Part shown: piece by piece, positions 20,613 to 30,073 of the stretch
Layout of the letters: each line of letters starts with the position of its first letter
Numbering within the stretch: position 1 is the stretch's first letter
Source of the DNA: Acanthamoeba lenticulata
Lineage: Eukaryota > Discosea > Longamoebia > Acanthamoebidae
Direction of reading: 5' to 3'
Assembly (NCBI GenBank): GCA_002179805.1
Contig: NAVB01000178.1
Span: 1-57,783 of the forward strand
DNA length: 57,783 nucleotides
Made by a program: the position numbers and the translations under genes
The notes under the pieces: model-generated
Seen by the model: only the letters and a program-made list of their open reading frames with translations
What the model was told of the DNA's origin: nothing
Databases searched by the model: none

Positions 20613-21035
20613 GAGAGGAGACCTTTTGTTTGTTGTTGTACAGTGCTGTTTACCGATAACAGCAAGTCAAGATTACTCCGTACCTGAACGTCGTCAGGTA
20701 ATGGCAGAAGACAAGTGATTTTTTCGGACACCGAAGAGTGTCGGAAAGGTGTGGCCCGGTTTGGGCAAGTTGAGGTGTGGTCTAGATTTTCAGATTTAGG
20801 TAACGTTACACCCAAAACGGTTCGAGCGGGGATGCCCCGCACAGAGCAGAACTGCACAAACAGCCGGTAATTGGTGGGCTGTATCATGTTACCTTGCTGC
20901 GCTGGGAGGCCGCAGGCCCGCATGCGAGTTGTATTCAAGGACGAGCCGTTCTGGCCGGCCAGAGCTCTCAACGCTAAACCCCAGAACAACTTCGCACTTC
21001 ACACTCTGCCATTTGCGGCGACTGTGGAACGGCAG

Positions 21036-21551
21036 GTGGTATCTGGTGAACAACAGTGTTTGTTGTGGGCAACACTACGATCTCCTCCACCTTGCAGTTG
21101 AACTTGAGGTACTGCAGTTGGGGTGGAACTGCAGCGGTGACGTCAGTGTGTGCCAAGATTCAAGCTACGGCAACCACCACGTCACCATGAATGGGTATGT
21201 TGATGAATGTCGCTGTGGTGAGTTCCCTTTCATTGTGCTCAATATGCACTCAACAACAGACCTCTAGAGGAGCGGCTGCCGGCCCTGTATGTTATCGCCC
21301 CGACCCGCGTGCTGACCGACGAGAGCCGCGTCCAGTTCGGTAAGAACACACGCAAGCTCGTTACCGGTCTCAACGTGTTCGCTACCGTGACCGACTTCGC
21401 TGGGGCACAGTCCGCCAACGAGCGAAGGCCGTGGGCGCGAAGCTTGATGCGCGACATGCCCTCCTGCAACTGTCGCGAGGCGGGCATCAACGTGCATGCC
21501 TCCACCTTCCACGAAGGAGATAAACAAGATAAAAATCTGAATAATGTTTAA
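21036..21551 (+). CDS. Possible unassigned gene fragment, two exons
   Basis: This is weak support for a gene. A plus-strand stretch 21036-21194 reads WYLVNNSVCCGQHYDLLHL and continues to HHVTMNG, ending in a GTATGT donor. An acceptor at 21259 (CAACAACAG) then joins in frame to 21260-21551, reading ERLPALYVIAPTRVLTDESR and ending in a stop. Both exons have less GC-biased third positions than their neighbours. No start codon, domain or family is recognised. It could be the 3' end of a gene whose 5' part lies between 20650 and 21035, a decayed gene, or chance. The rest of 20613-21035 shows nothing I can assign. Confidence 0.3.
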
Positions 21552-21664
21552 AAATTATACGTGGAAATTCTTCTTTTTCGTACTTTCTTTTTTGTTTTGG
21601 CTGCGTGGACTTGGGTCGCCTCTGCGACACAGGCCCCAAAACAGAGGGGATGGGCCAGGCAGGG

Positions 21665-23213
21665 TCACGTGGGGTCCCAGCCTAGAAGGAAGATGATGAG
21701 CAGTCCGGAGTCGTCCTGCCGCGGCGCGATGTAGGGTCGCGCCCCGCCAGGCAGGGGCGCGAAGACGGCCACGGCGGCCTTGCACTCGAGGTAGAGCCGC
21801 AACGCGTACAGGCCGACCTCGCCCTTCTCTTCCTCCTCGTCTCTGTCGCTCGTCAGCGGTAGAGGGTCGGCTGGCCGGAGCTCGAAGCAGGCGCGGGCTG
21901 TGTCGCGCATCGATGCAAAGGCCTGCTGGTCGATCAGGCCGCGCACGCAGAGCCCAGTGGTGGCTGATAGCAAGCCGTGATCAACAAACGGGGATACGAA
22001 GACGCGCTGGCACAGGCTCAGGCCGAGAGCGGGGTCGGCCTCAAGGAGGAGGACCGTGGAGGTGGAAGAGGAGGGTGATGAGGTTTGTACAGGGAGACGC
22101 CCCTCTGGTCCACGCAGAAGGCCACAGAGGGCCGAAAGCGAACCGTGTGCGTGAAGAGGACGAAAGCTAGGTTCGACCGAAGCTGCCGGTGCGGCGGAGC
22201 AACGGTGCTGGGCCACGACTTCCACTGCGGGCGGGGGAACTCGTTCAGCCCGGTCCACGTAACTCGCCTTCGGATTGTGATGGTGGTGATCCAGTGTGGC
22301 CCACCTCTTCTTCCGGATCCACCATGTCGACAACATGTTCGTGGTGGTGATGATAATGCACCACCTTGGTGGCCCGCTGGATGTGGACCAGGTGGATGTG
22401 GGGCGGGACGCTGGACGCGCAGCGCAGCGAAGCCTGGCATTGGCGGCAGCGGTAGCGCGCGAGCGACGCCGACGACTGCGCGTGGTACGCGCCATACGCC
22501 ACCACGCACGCCCCGCGGCCGCTGCCCGCGGCGAAGCTGCTCGTTCGCGAGCAAGCGTACAGATAACGAAAGGCAGGGCGGTAGTGGTGGAAGACGTCGA
22601 TGGCCAGGTCGGGATGGGCCGCGGCGGCCCGGGCCACCCAGCGCTGCCAGCGCGGGCCGTGGCCGTCTTTGACGTCGCGATCGATCATGAAAACGGCGGC
22701 GTGGCAGAGCTCGTGCACCAGCGTGTTGCGCACGCGTGCCTCGGTGTCGAGCAAGCGCGGGTTGAGCTCCACTTCGCACCGGTCGGCTCGCGCGTAATAC
22801 TTGGTCTTGCCCGCTGCCGTGACGAGCTTGGGGCGCCACCGGACCGTGGTGTGGGTGAGCCGGCCCTCGAAGATGGAGCCATTGTAGTCGTCCACCCACT
22901 CAGCCAGCCGGCCTTCGCTAATGGAGACCATGACCTCGTAGACCGACTGCTTGGCCAGCATTTCGTAGTCGTAGCCGTCTTCGTCTTCGTCTTCGTCGTC
23001 TCGGAGATGCTTGTGCTTGCTTGCTCTGTTCGTGGAGTTGTTGCTCTTTCTGTCCTCCGTGGTCTGGAGGATGCAGTGGCTGGCCATGGCGGCAAACTGC
23101 GGTGGCTGGGTCGCCGTTGTCGTGGTCGCGCCATCGACCGTGGAGCGAGCGGACGACGCACAAAAGGCTAAAAGTGCTCGTGCAGTCGCGGTAGGGCCGA
23201 CGGCAGTCTGCAT
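21665..23213 (-). CDS. SprT-like zinc metalloprotease
   Basis: The start is ATG 23213. After a disordered, acidic N-terminus comes a SprT domain. YNGSIFEGRLTHTTVRWRP is its first conserved block, and VHELCHAAVFMID holds the HExxH zinc site. GHGPRWQRWVARA follows, and then a zinc-ribbon-like pair, YACSR and YRCRQCQ. This arrangement matches the SPRTN/GCNA group, whose studied members remove DNA-protein crosslinks. The domain exon ends near 22301 with a GTGGGC donor; an acceptor near 22233 continues to a C-terminal extension. That extension includes LRSNLAFVLFTHTVRF and LIDQQAFASMRDTARACFEL, ends at 21665, and has no family I recognise. The joins within 22020-22300 are uncertain because two frames stay open. 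No UBZ or PCNA-binding motif was seen. Confidence 0.72.
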
Positions 23214-23789
23214 AGACGGGGTCCCCGGCGGAGGGAAAAGGACTCCGGCGTCTGGAAGGAGGATATCTTAGTGGTTCGGGTCAAGGTCGCGACAAACGAG
23301 AACAAAAAAGAAGGTCGGTATGGTTACAATTAAGGTGGCGGGCGGGGCTTAGTGGCCGTGTTGGGCTTGTGGTTGAAGGCGTGAGAGCACACCTGTCGAG
23401 TTTCAAGACTAGACTCTTGCAGGGTCGATAGCAAGAGAGGAAAGTGTAGCCATTTGTCTCGGCCTTAAGTACTGCGGACGGGACTGATGCACCAAGAGAG
23501 ACCATGGCCAACCGGAAAGGCTCGCGAGTGTGGGGGTCCTTGGCACCTCCAAAGCCCGGCCAGTTGCTCCGTAACAAATTTCGTTGTCTTCGCTGCTCGG
23601 GAATTTGGAGGACGGATTGGTCTCTCCCCGCGCAAGTGGAGCTATCATCGGACTCTGCTGGCCGTATCTTGGGCCTGAGGCCAAGGAAGCAGAGCTTCTT
23701 GCCCGCGTATCTTGGTCTTGAGGCCAAGGAGCAGCAGAGGAACAACAACCTAATAAAGAAAGGACAGCTTCCTTTTCACTGCACACACT
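23214..23789. other. Intergenic region between SprT-like and F-box genes
   Basis: These 576 bp hold the SprT-like promoter and the F-box gene 3' flank. A plus-strand ORF from ATG 23504 overlaps the F-box 3' end and shows no domain, so it was not called. A short imperfect direct repeat around CTTGAGGCCAAGGA occurs near 23680 and 23720. Nothing else was recognised. Confidence 0.5.
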
Positions 23790-24869
23790 TCACCACCGCC
23801 ACGCCTGCCTGAAGCCGTTCGCCTTGGACGAGAAGCATCGCAGAGGCGGAAGTGGACAGCCGTTGGCTTCCACCCAGGCCAACATCTCAGGGCCACCCCA
23901 GTCATCGGCGTATGTCCAGGTCCACTCGTCCCACGGGCAGCCATTAGCGCGGAGCCACTGCATCACGGCCAAGTTGCCGCCTTCGGCGGCAGCCGCGCAC
24001 GTCTTGGCGTCCCACGAGCAGCCGTTCGCGCAGGCCCATTGCAAGACCTCGAGATGGCCACCCACGGCAGCTGCATAGGAGGTAGTCGCGTCCCATGGGC
24101 AGCCCTCGGCGCGGAGCCACTGTAGCGTCTCGAGGTAGCCCAACTCGGCAGCCAGCGCGCAGGTCGACTTGTCCCACGGGCAGCCGTTGGCGTGCGCCCA
24201 CTCGAGCGTTTTTATGTTGTCATGGCGCAGGGCGCTGTTGCAGGTGGACACGTCCCACGGGAAGCCGTTGGCGCGCAGCCACTGGAGCACTTGCAACGCG
24301 TCGGGCCGCGGCGGGAAGAGGAGAAGGAGCTCATCCGCGCTCAGGAATTGCAGGATGTCATCACACCGCTCTACGACGATGCGCGCGGCCGCCGCGCATG
24401 CGCGCTCGTCGCGTGGGCAGTCGCTGTCGAGCAGCCAGCGCAGCATGTCGAGATCGCCTTCCTTGGCCGCCACCGCATACAACTCCTGGGCCCAAACCTT
24501 CCACGGCCCGGCCACAGCGTGAAGCTGTTGGAGTAGCCCCAAACGACCTCGTCGAGCGGCGTCCATTATGTGACTTCGCTCCGACCAGGAACAGCCGTTC
24601 GCGAGGGCCCACTTGATGACTTGGACATGGCCCAACGCCACCGCCCGCTGTATGAAGTAGTTGTAGTTTCCACAAAGGAAGGGGCGGGCCAGCGAGGCGG
24701 CAGCCGGGCCGGCGCAGGCGTGGTGGGGTTCGGCCAGCGCCTGCCGCCAGCGGCGGCACACGGCGCGGCTCACGACCAGCGCCGCAGGGCGCGCATGGGC
24801 AAACACGAGGCACAGGACCTCGTCAGGCAGGTTCTCTATCGTGGTGGCTTCTCCTGCGGCGTCGTCCAT
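23790..24869 (-). CDS. F-box protein with ankyrin-like 'ANGCPWD' repeats
   Basis: This intronless gene encodes 359 residues. Residues 10-45 are an F-box (IENLPDEVLCLVFAHAR, then VSRAVCRRWRQAL), expected to bind SKP1 in an SCF ubiquitin ligase. The rest is a degenerate ankyrin-like array of about 27 residues per unit with the core LQWLRANGCPWD followed by STCAxAAxxGxLE. At least six clear units lie in the C-terminal half, and more diverged ones precede them. Repeats of this type are known from protists, oomycetes and giant DNA viruses that infect amoebae, where F-box plus repeat proteins are expanded. The repeats probably bind substrates. The start ATG 24869 lies directly before the F-box. The DNA has the same GC-rich codon bias as neighbouring host genes, so if transferred it is not recent. 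Confidence 0.88.
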   Translation of the reverse strand: MDDAAGEATTIENLPDEVLCLVFAHARPAALVVSRAVCRRWRQALAEPHHACAGPAAASLARPFLCGNYNYFIQRAVALGHVQVIKWALANGCSWSERSHIMDAARRGRLGLLQQLHAVAGPWKVWAQELYAVAAKEGDLDMLRWLLDSDCPRDERACAAAARIVVERCDDILQFLSADELLLLFPPRPDALQVLQWLRANGFPWDVSTCNSALRHDNIKTLEWAHANGCPWDKSTCALAAELGYLETLQWLRAEGCPWDATTSYAAAVGGHLEVLQWACANGCSWDAKTCAAAAEGGNLAVMQWLRANGCPWDEWTWTYADDWGGPEMLAWVEANGCPLPPLRCFSSKANGFRQAWRW

Positions 24870-24993
24870 CGTTAGATTGTGGTACGTTGTTGGTTGTTTG
24901 GTGTCGGGTGCTTCTTCTACAGGACAACAAAAGCTTCTTTCTCCTTTTGGCCGAAGTGACACGCCATCACGAAAAGGCGGTCGCGTTTTCTCC

Positions 24994-27900
24994 TCACGAT
25001 GGACAGGGCTGGGCGAGGATGGCCTGCCAGGCCTCGGACAGCGCGAGATACCATTTGAGCAACGCCGCCATCAGAGCGCGCGGTTGGTTCGTCCCGCCGT
25101 GGGCCGTGGGCGGGAACGCCTGCTGCACCCACGTCTACGCAAATCCAAGAAAAACGTCAGCAGACGGGCCTTCTCCTCCATCCACCACAGGCCGCCCAGG
25201 GAAGCGCAGACCTTGAGGTCGCCGATGGGCGTGCGGCCGTCGCGGATGAGGCTGTCCAGGCCGCGCACGCCGCCGATGGGCTCGTCCCGCAGGAGGAGGG
25301 CCTTGACCCGCTGCTGCGCGATGCGGAGGTCGCTCAGCCGCGCGTGCAGAAGCCGCAGCCGCTCGCCCAGCGCCTGCAGGAGCTGCGGGGGGACCGACCG
25401 GCAGTAGTCCGGCACTTCACGCACGCACGCACGCAAGCACGCACATGTGGAAAAGGTCAGCGGCCACGAGGGAGCTGACCATCCACAAGAGCCACGCACG
25501 GATGGACTGGAGCTCGATCGGCCGCTGGAAGATGTCGCGCTCGAGGGCCAGCGCCTCGTTCAGGATCTGCACCGCCTCGGCCAGCGCAAGCGGAGGCGGG
25601 GGCGGAGGCTGGGCGGCCACGACAGAGATGGGGCGCGAGGACGCGGGCGACGAGGCCGCCGCTGGAGAGGACGAGACCGAGGCCGGGGACGAGGCCGCAG
25701 TAGCGGCGGCGGTGGTGGCACCGGCCGAGGGCACGGAGAGCGACGAAAGCGCGGCGATGAGCGCGCTGTGGGCGTCTTCGCGGTGGGCCTCGGTCGCCTG
25801 AGGGGCGCCCGACGGCGGCGCTGGCGCTAAGGCAAGATTGCTGGCGCTGGGCCGGCGCGGCAAGTCGAGCGAAGCCGAGGATAACGACAAGCGCAGGCTC
25901 GTGCTCGAACCCGACCGGTGCAGGTCATGCACGCTTGCGTCCACTGCACGCCGCAGTCGTATTCATGAGTCGATGCACAAGAAATGGGCGATGCGGTCTG
26001 CGCGGGGAGCCCGTACGGCGGAGGGAAGCGCGGCTCTTGCGAAGGTCCTGGATGACGGTCTCCAGGCGCTGCACCCACTCGTCGCGCTGGGCCGGGCTCG
26101 CCGCCAGGAAGGACTCTACCACGCCGTACCGTGTCCGCAGCACAAAGCCTGCACGTTGTTGGCACCCGCAGTCAGCTGGAATTGTCACGCGCGAGACCTC
26201 GCCTAAGCGGGGGCCAAAAGCAGATTGCACCGTTGGGGTTGTCCTCGAGCTCGCCCCCAAACATGTTGTGGAGCGCGATCTGCTCCTTGAAGGTGTAGTA
26301 GTACTTGTCCTCGAACATATACTACAAAGAATTTAAAGCATTTCAGAATAAAAAAAAGAAATGGACGGAAGAAATTGGGAGTAAAAGTGGGGCGCACTCG
26401 TCGTCGTTCGGTGATGACGAGGATGTCATTGAAGAGGAAGAGGTAGGAGGAGAGGGAGGAGGCTTGAGCCCCACGCTGTACGCGGGTCACCTCGCCCTCA
26501 TGTACGAGCCACCGCGAAGGTTGCACCAGCTCCTGCGCACAGCACCCAAAAATGAATAAATAATGAATAAATAGCCACAAAAAAGTTCTTTTACATAATA
26601 TTAAAGAAAATCAGTAAATATATATATATATATATATAAAAACGTGCCTCGGAGAAGCCGGTGATGCTCTGCTGAAGCTCGCGCAGCTTCTCCAGGTTCT
26701 CGGCCCACCGTCGGTGCTCGTTGATCTTGCTGGCCACCTCGCGGAGGAGGTCCAGGGCGCTGGTGAGCTGCGCCTGGTCGGGGTGGCCCGCGGGCGTGAA
26801 CTTGAGCAGCTCCTGGACCAGAAGCACGTAGCGCGGTATTCGCTGGATGGGCATGATCTGGTAGTCCTGGAACGTCAGCCTCAGGCCGCCGCCACCACCG
26901 GCCGCCGCGCACTCTTCTCTGCACCTCTGCACGCCAACACGCGGGTGAGCATCTCGTCCACGTCGACGTCGATGTCGTCTCTGCGTGTGGCCGTGAAGAG
27001 CCTCGGGGGCGGTACCTCGACGGCCTGGGCAAATGCCGGCTGCTGCTGGAGGCGCTGAAACGTGTCCACAGCTTGTGGATAGTTGTTGATGTAGCTCGTG
27101 TACATCCGCAAGAATGGCGACTGCGCATATTCAAAAAAAATTAAAAAAAATAGTTAAAATAAAAATTGTAAAAATAAATCATTAATAAGAATAATATAAA
27201 GAATAATATAAATGACGAACCAGGGCGAGGAAGACATTGCCGAGGCAGGAGTCGAAGGACCACCGTGCCGTGCGCTCCTTGAGCTGCTGGAGAATCGTTT
27301 GGTTGACGCCCAAGATGAGCTCCACGTTGGAGAACACGCGAGCCTTGTCCTCGGCGTTCAAGAGGCCGGCCTGCTGGAGCGGCATCATGAAGCCGTTGAC
27401 CACGACCTGCAGGTCGCGCACGTAGGTCTCCTCCGTCTTGACGATCTCCATGGCGCATCGCCGCCTCTGGCGTCGCAACTTCACTGCATCGTGTGCGTGT
27501 GTGTCAGCGAGAGCGCGGGCAAGGCCAATGGAGGAACTGGAAGACGCACGCTCGTCCCGATGCCGTCGACGCACGAGCCATCGCCTCACGAACGATTGCG
27601 CTGTAATAATACAATGCTCCGTCTGGCAGAGGGTGATGAAATCATTCATTAAATAGAATTTTAAGGAAAATAAAATGGCAGGGTGTAAGTACCTCGAGCA
27701 CTTGCGTGCGCTCGCTAATGTTGCTCTCTAGCGGGCGCATGTCGAGGGCCTCTGGATGGAACAGGGACCAAGAGACCAGCTTGATTCGGTCCCGCTCGGC
27801 CTCGATCAGCCGCTGGGCGACCTCGGGCGCGACCCCGCTCTGTCGGGCCGCCGCGCCGAGCCGCAGGAAGTAGTCCTCAGCCAACCGCTCAAACTCCTGC

Positions 27901-28912
27901 ACCACCCCCCGACCCAGTCGACGTGCAAATTCATACCGTCAACACACGCTGTCGCAGCGCGGCACGGCACGGCGCGACACGGCACCTGGTTCTTGGCCTG
28001 GAGAAGCGGCAGAGCGTGCTGTGCGTAGTTGTCGCGCACGGCCTGGAGCTGGGCCACCTCCTCGAAGTAGCGCTTGGCCTTGGGCCGGCTTGTGGGCGCG
28101 GGCCGGGCCTGCTGCGACGTCAAGCCGCTCACCTCGATCTGGTCGTTTATCTCTTCCCACGCCAGCAACTGTTGCGACACGCGATAGGAGCGCGAGCTGA
28201 GGCGCTGACCGCTATGATCGACGACGTTGCTGCTGCTGCTGTCGCCGACGTGACCAGACTTGAGCCGGTTCAGGCGGGACTCGATGTCGTCCAGCGCCGC
28301 GGCCGCCTGGCTTGTCGCGGGCGCCACCAACGATGGAGGCGGACCGCCGGCACCGGCCAGGGCCTTGGTCTCGAGTTCGCGGCGTATTTCTTCGCCAAAG
28401 GGCAAGTTGTTGACACGACCGCCACTGGGCAGTAGCCCTGTAATGCCGCCGCTGCTGCCGCTGTGCTGGCCACGCGGCGAGGGCTGGCGCTGCGAAGAGC
28501 CTGGTGCGGGCGAAGAAGAGGTTCTCGTGGCTGGCAACTCGTGCTCTTCGCTTTTTCCCTGATATAATAAAGAAATATTTGCATTAAATAAACTTACTAT
28601 TCAACTAATATTTAAAAATAAAAAGTAATATCGTACGGGAGGAGGGGGAGCGTCTGTGGGAGGAGGGTCATCATTGTCATCGAGCAGTTGCACATAGTTG
28701 CTGGGAAACACGCCAGTGCGGCCATCTTGTGTCACGCCAGCCCACCACCGCGGGTTCTTGTTGATTACTTGTATGACTTCGCCCACCTTAAACGAGAGGT
28801 CACCTTCCCGCTCGCCCACGAACGCGTATATCGCGCGGCACAGACCCAGGTGCTGCCCTGTCGCTGGGCTGCCCCGAGGGCCGAGCCCACCAGGGCCGGT
28901 TTGCCTCTCCAT
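24994..28912 (-). CDS. RhoGEF with SH3, IQ, DH and PH domains
   Basis: About eleven exons on the minus strand begin at ATG 28912. Residues 20-75 form an SH3 domain (AIYAFVGEREGDLSFKVGEV, WWAGV, GVFPSNYVQLL). A Pro/Ser-rich linker and helical region follow. An IQ-like calmodulin-binding segment (TAQSFVRRWLVRRR) comes next. The DH domain starts at EIVKTEETYVRDLQVVV and continues through LTFQDYQIMPIQRIPRYVLL. The PH domain includes RWLVHEGEV, SYLFLFNDILVIT and ESFLAASPAQRDEWVQRLE. The C-terminal extension is Ala/Ser/Pro-rich and then helical (QALGERLRLLHARLSDLRI), ending in LLKWYLALSEAWQAILAQ. The family exchanges GDP for GTP on Rho/Rac GTPases at the cell cortex, and the IQ segment suggests calcium/calmodulin input. 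The domain order is clear; several exon ends, notably at 26200-26600, are approximate. Confidence 0.83.
26618..26638. repeat. (TA)n microsatellite in a RhoGEF intron
   Basis: About ten TA units lie in an AT-rich intron of the SH3-DH-PH gene. The tract is non-coding. Confidence 0.8.
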
Positions 28913-29194
28913 GAGGGTTTGAAGTTTCCACCACAAGAGAAACGGAAGAAAAGTGAAGAAGAAAAAGAGCCAACACACAACCACAAGAGCCAAAGCTTTT
29001 CGTTCGCCCCTTCCCTTATGCACGCCTTGGCGGCGACTGACCCGAACCCGACCGAGATAGGCCTCTCTTTCTTTCTGCCCTGCACCCGAACAGGTCGGGC
29101 CAAAGAGAGGAAGAAACCAAGTTCTCAACAGTGGTGAAGTGAAAAACCCTTGTTCACCTTCCGCAGCGGCCTGTTCTGGGGAGACAAGACGAGG
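28913..29194. promoter_or_regulatory. Divergent promoter region, RhoGEF / unknown gene
   Basis: These 282 bp separate two divergent start codons. Minus-strand frames stay open through much of it, but a hydrophobic stretch there (CWLFFFFTFLPFLLWW) just upstream of ATG 28912 is translated pyrimidine-rich sequence and was taken as 5' UTR. No other element was recognised. Confidence 0.5.
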
Positions 29195-29827
29195 ATGGCG
29201 CAACAGCAACAAGCAGGTGCGGCGGCACTCAAGGGCCTAGGCAAGGGTGCCAAACTGCTGCAGCCGCATGAGCGAGCACTAGTGGAGAGTGGCGAGCTGC
29301 GCAACGTGACGCACCACGGCGCCTCGGCCTTGTGGCTGGAGGCGGAATCAAAGCAAGTGGTGGCTGGGCGCACCCTCGTGTACCGGCCCATGGGCGATGC
29401 CGAGGCCCTTCATGTGGTGGCCCACAACCAACTGCCCGCCACGCAGCCCTACCAGGCCATCATCGAAGGCGAGGCAGGGCGCCTCTACGCGGAGAAGTAC
29501 CTCGCCGGGAAGAAGTGGGTGGACACGGCTCCCACCACGGTCATGGAATTCGATTGTCCAGCGGAATTGATCGAACGCCTCTTTGCTATTCAGCACAAGC
29601 CCGAGGACGGCGCTATGTCGATGGGGCTAGGGCACAAGGCCGGAGGCGGGCTGCCGCTCTTCAACGAAAGCCTCGCCACTGGCTCCACCACTTGGCGTGT
29701 GGTCAAGGTGAAGCGACAGCTCAAGGAACGAGGCTCTAAAAAGAGTGAGGAAGCCGCGACGGCGGGGCGAGGACCTGCCCGCACTGGCCGGGGCGGACGA
29801 GGGAAGCCAAATCCCAAACATAAATAA
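29195..29827 (+). CDS. Small unknown protein with basic C-terminal tail
   Basis: This intronless gene encodes 210 residues from ATG 29195. I do not recognise a family. The N-terminus is Gln/Ala/Gly-rich. Residues 30-175 look like one compact globular domain, with conserved-looking stretches such as HHGASALWLEAES, EALHVVAHNQLP, GRLYAEKYLAGKKWVD and STTWRVVKVKRQL. The last 35 residues are Lys/Arg/Gly-rich (GRGPARTGRGGRGKPN), RGG-like, which suggests RNA binding or nucleolar retention. No signal peptide or membrane segment is visible. Codon bias is strongly GC3-rich, like its neighbours, which supports a real gene. Confidence 0.65.
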   Translation: MAQQQQAGAAALKGLGKGAKLLQPHERALVESGELRNVTHHGASALWLEAESKQVVAGRTLVYRPMGDAEALHVVAHNQLPATQPYQAIIEGEAGRLYAEKYLAGKKWVDTAPTTVMEFDCPAELIERLFAIQHKPEDGAMSMGLGHKAGGGLPLFNESLATGSTTWRVVKVKRQLKERGSKKSEEAATAGRGPARTGRGGRGKPNPKHK

Positions 29828-30073
29828 ATAAATAAAATAACAATAAAATATGGTCGGGGTCTTTTTGCTGTGTTTTCACTCTTCCGCGGCGCTGCGCCAC
29901 TGGTCCTGGGCAACCCCCGCAGCTTCCTCTGGTGGGGTGTCTCAGGATGTGCTTCTTGTCCATTCCTGTCCCCGCAGCGAGCCCGCACGCCCGCTCAACT
30001 CCCTTGGCTCGCGTCAAAATAAGCACAACTGCGCCCGGACTTGCCAAACTCGAAACCAAACTGCAAGTCCGCC

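Noticed and set aside
23504..23812. Plus-strand ORF of 102 codons overlapping the F-box gene 3' end
   Set aside because: It has a proper ATG but no domain, weaker GC3 bias than neighbours, and overlaps a well-supported gene on the other strand.
28913..29212. Hydrophobic N-terminal extension of the SH3-RhoGEF
   Set aside because: It would require a non-ATG start. The hydrophobic run comes from a pyrimidine-rich stretch, and ATG 28912 lies just before the SH3 domain.
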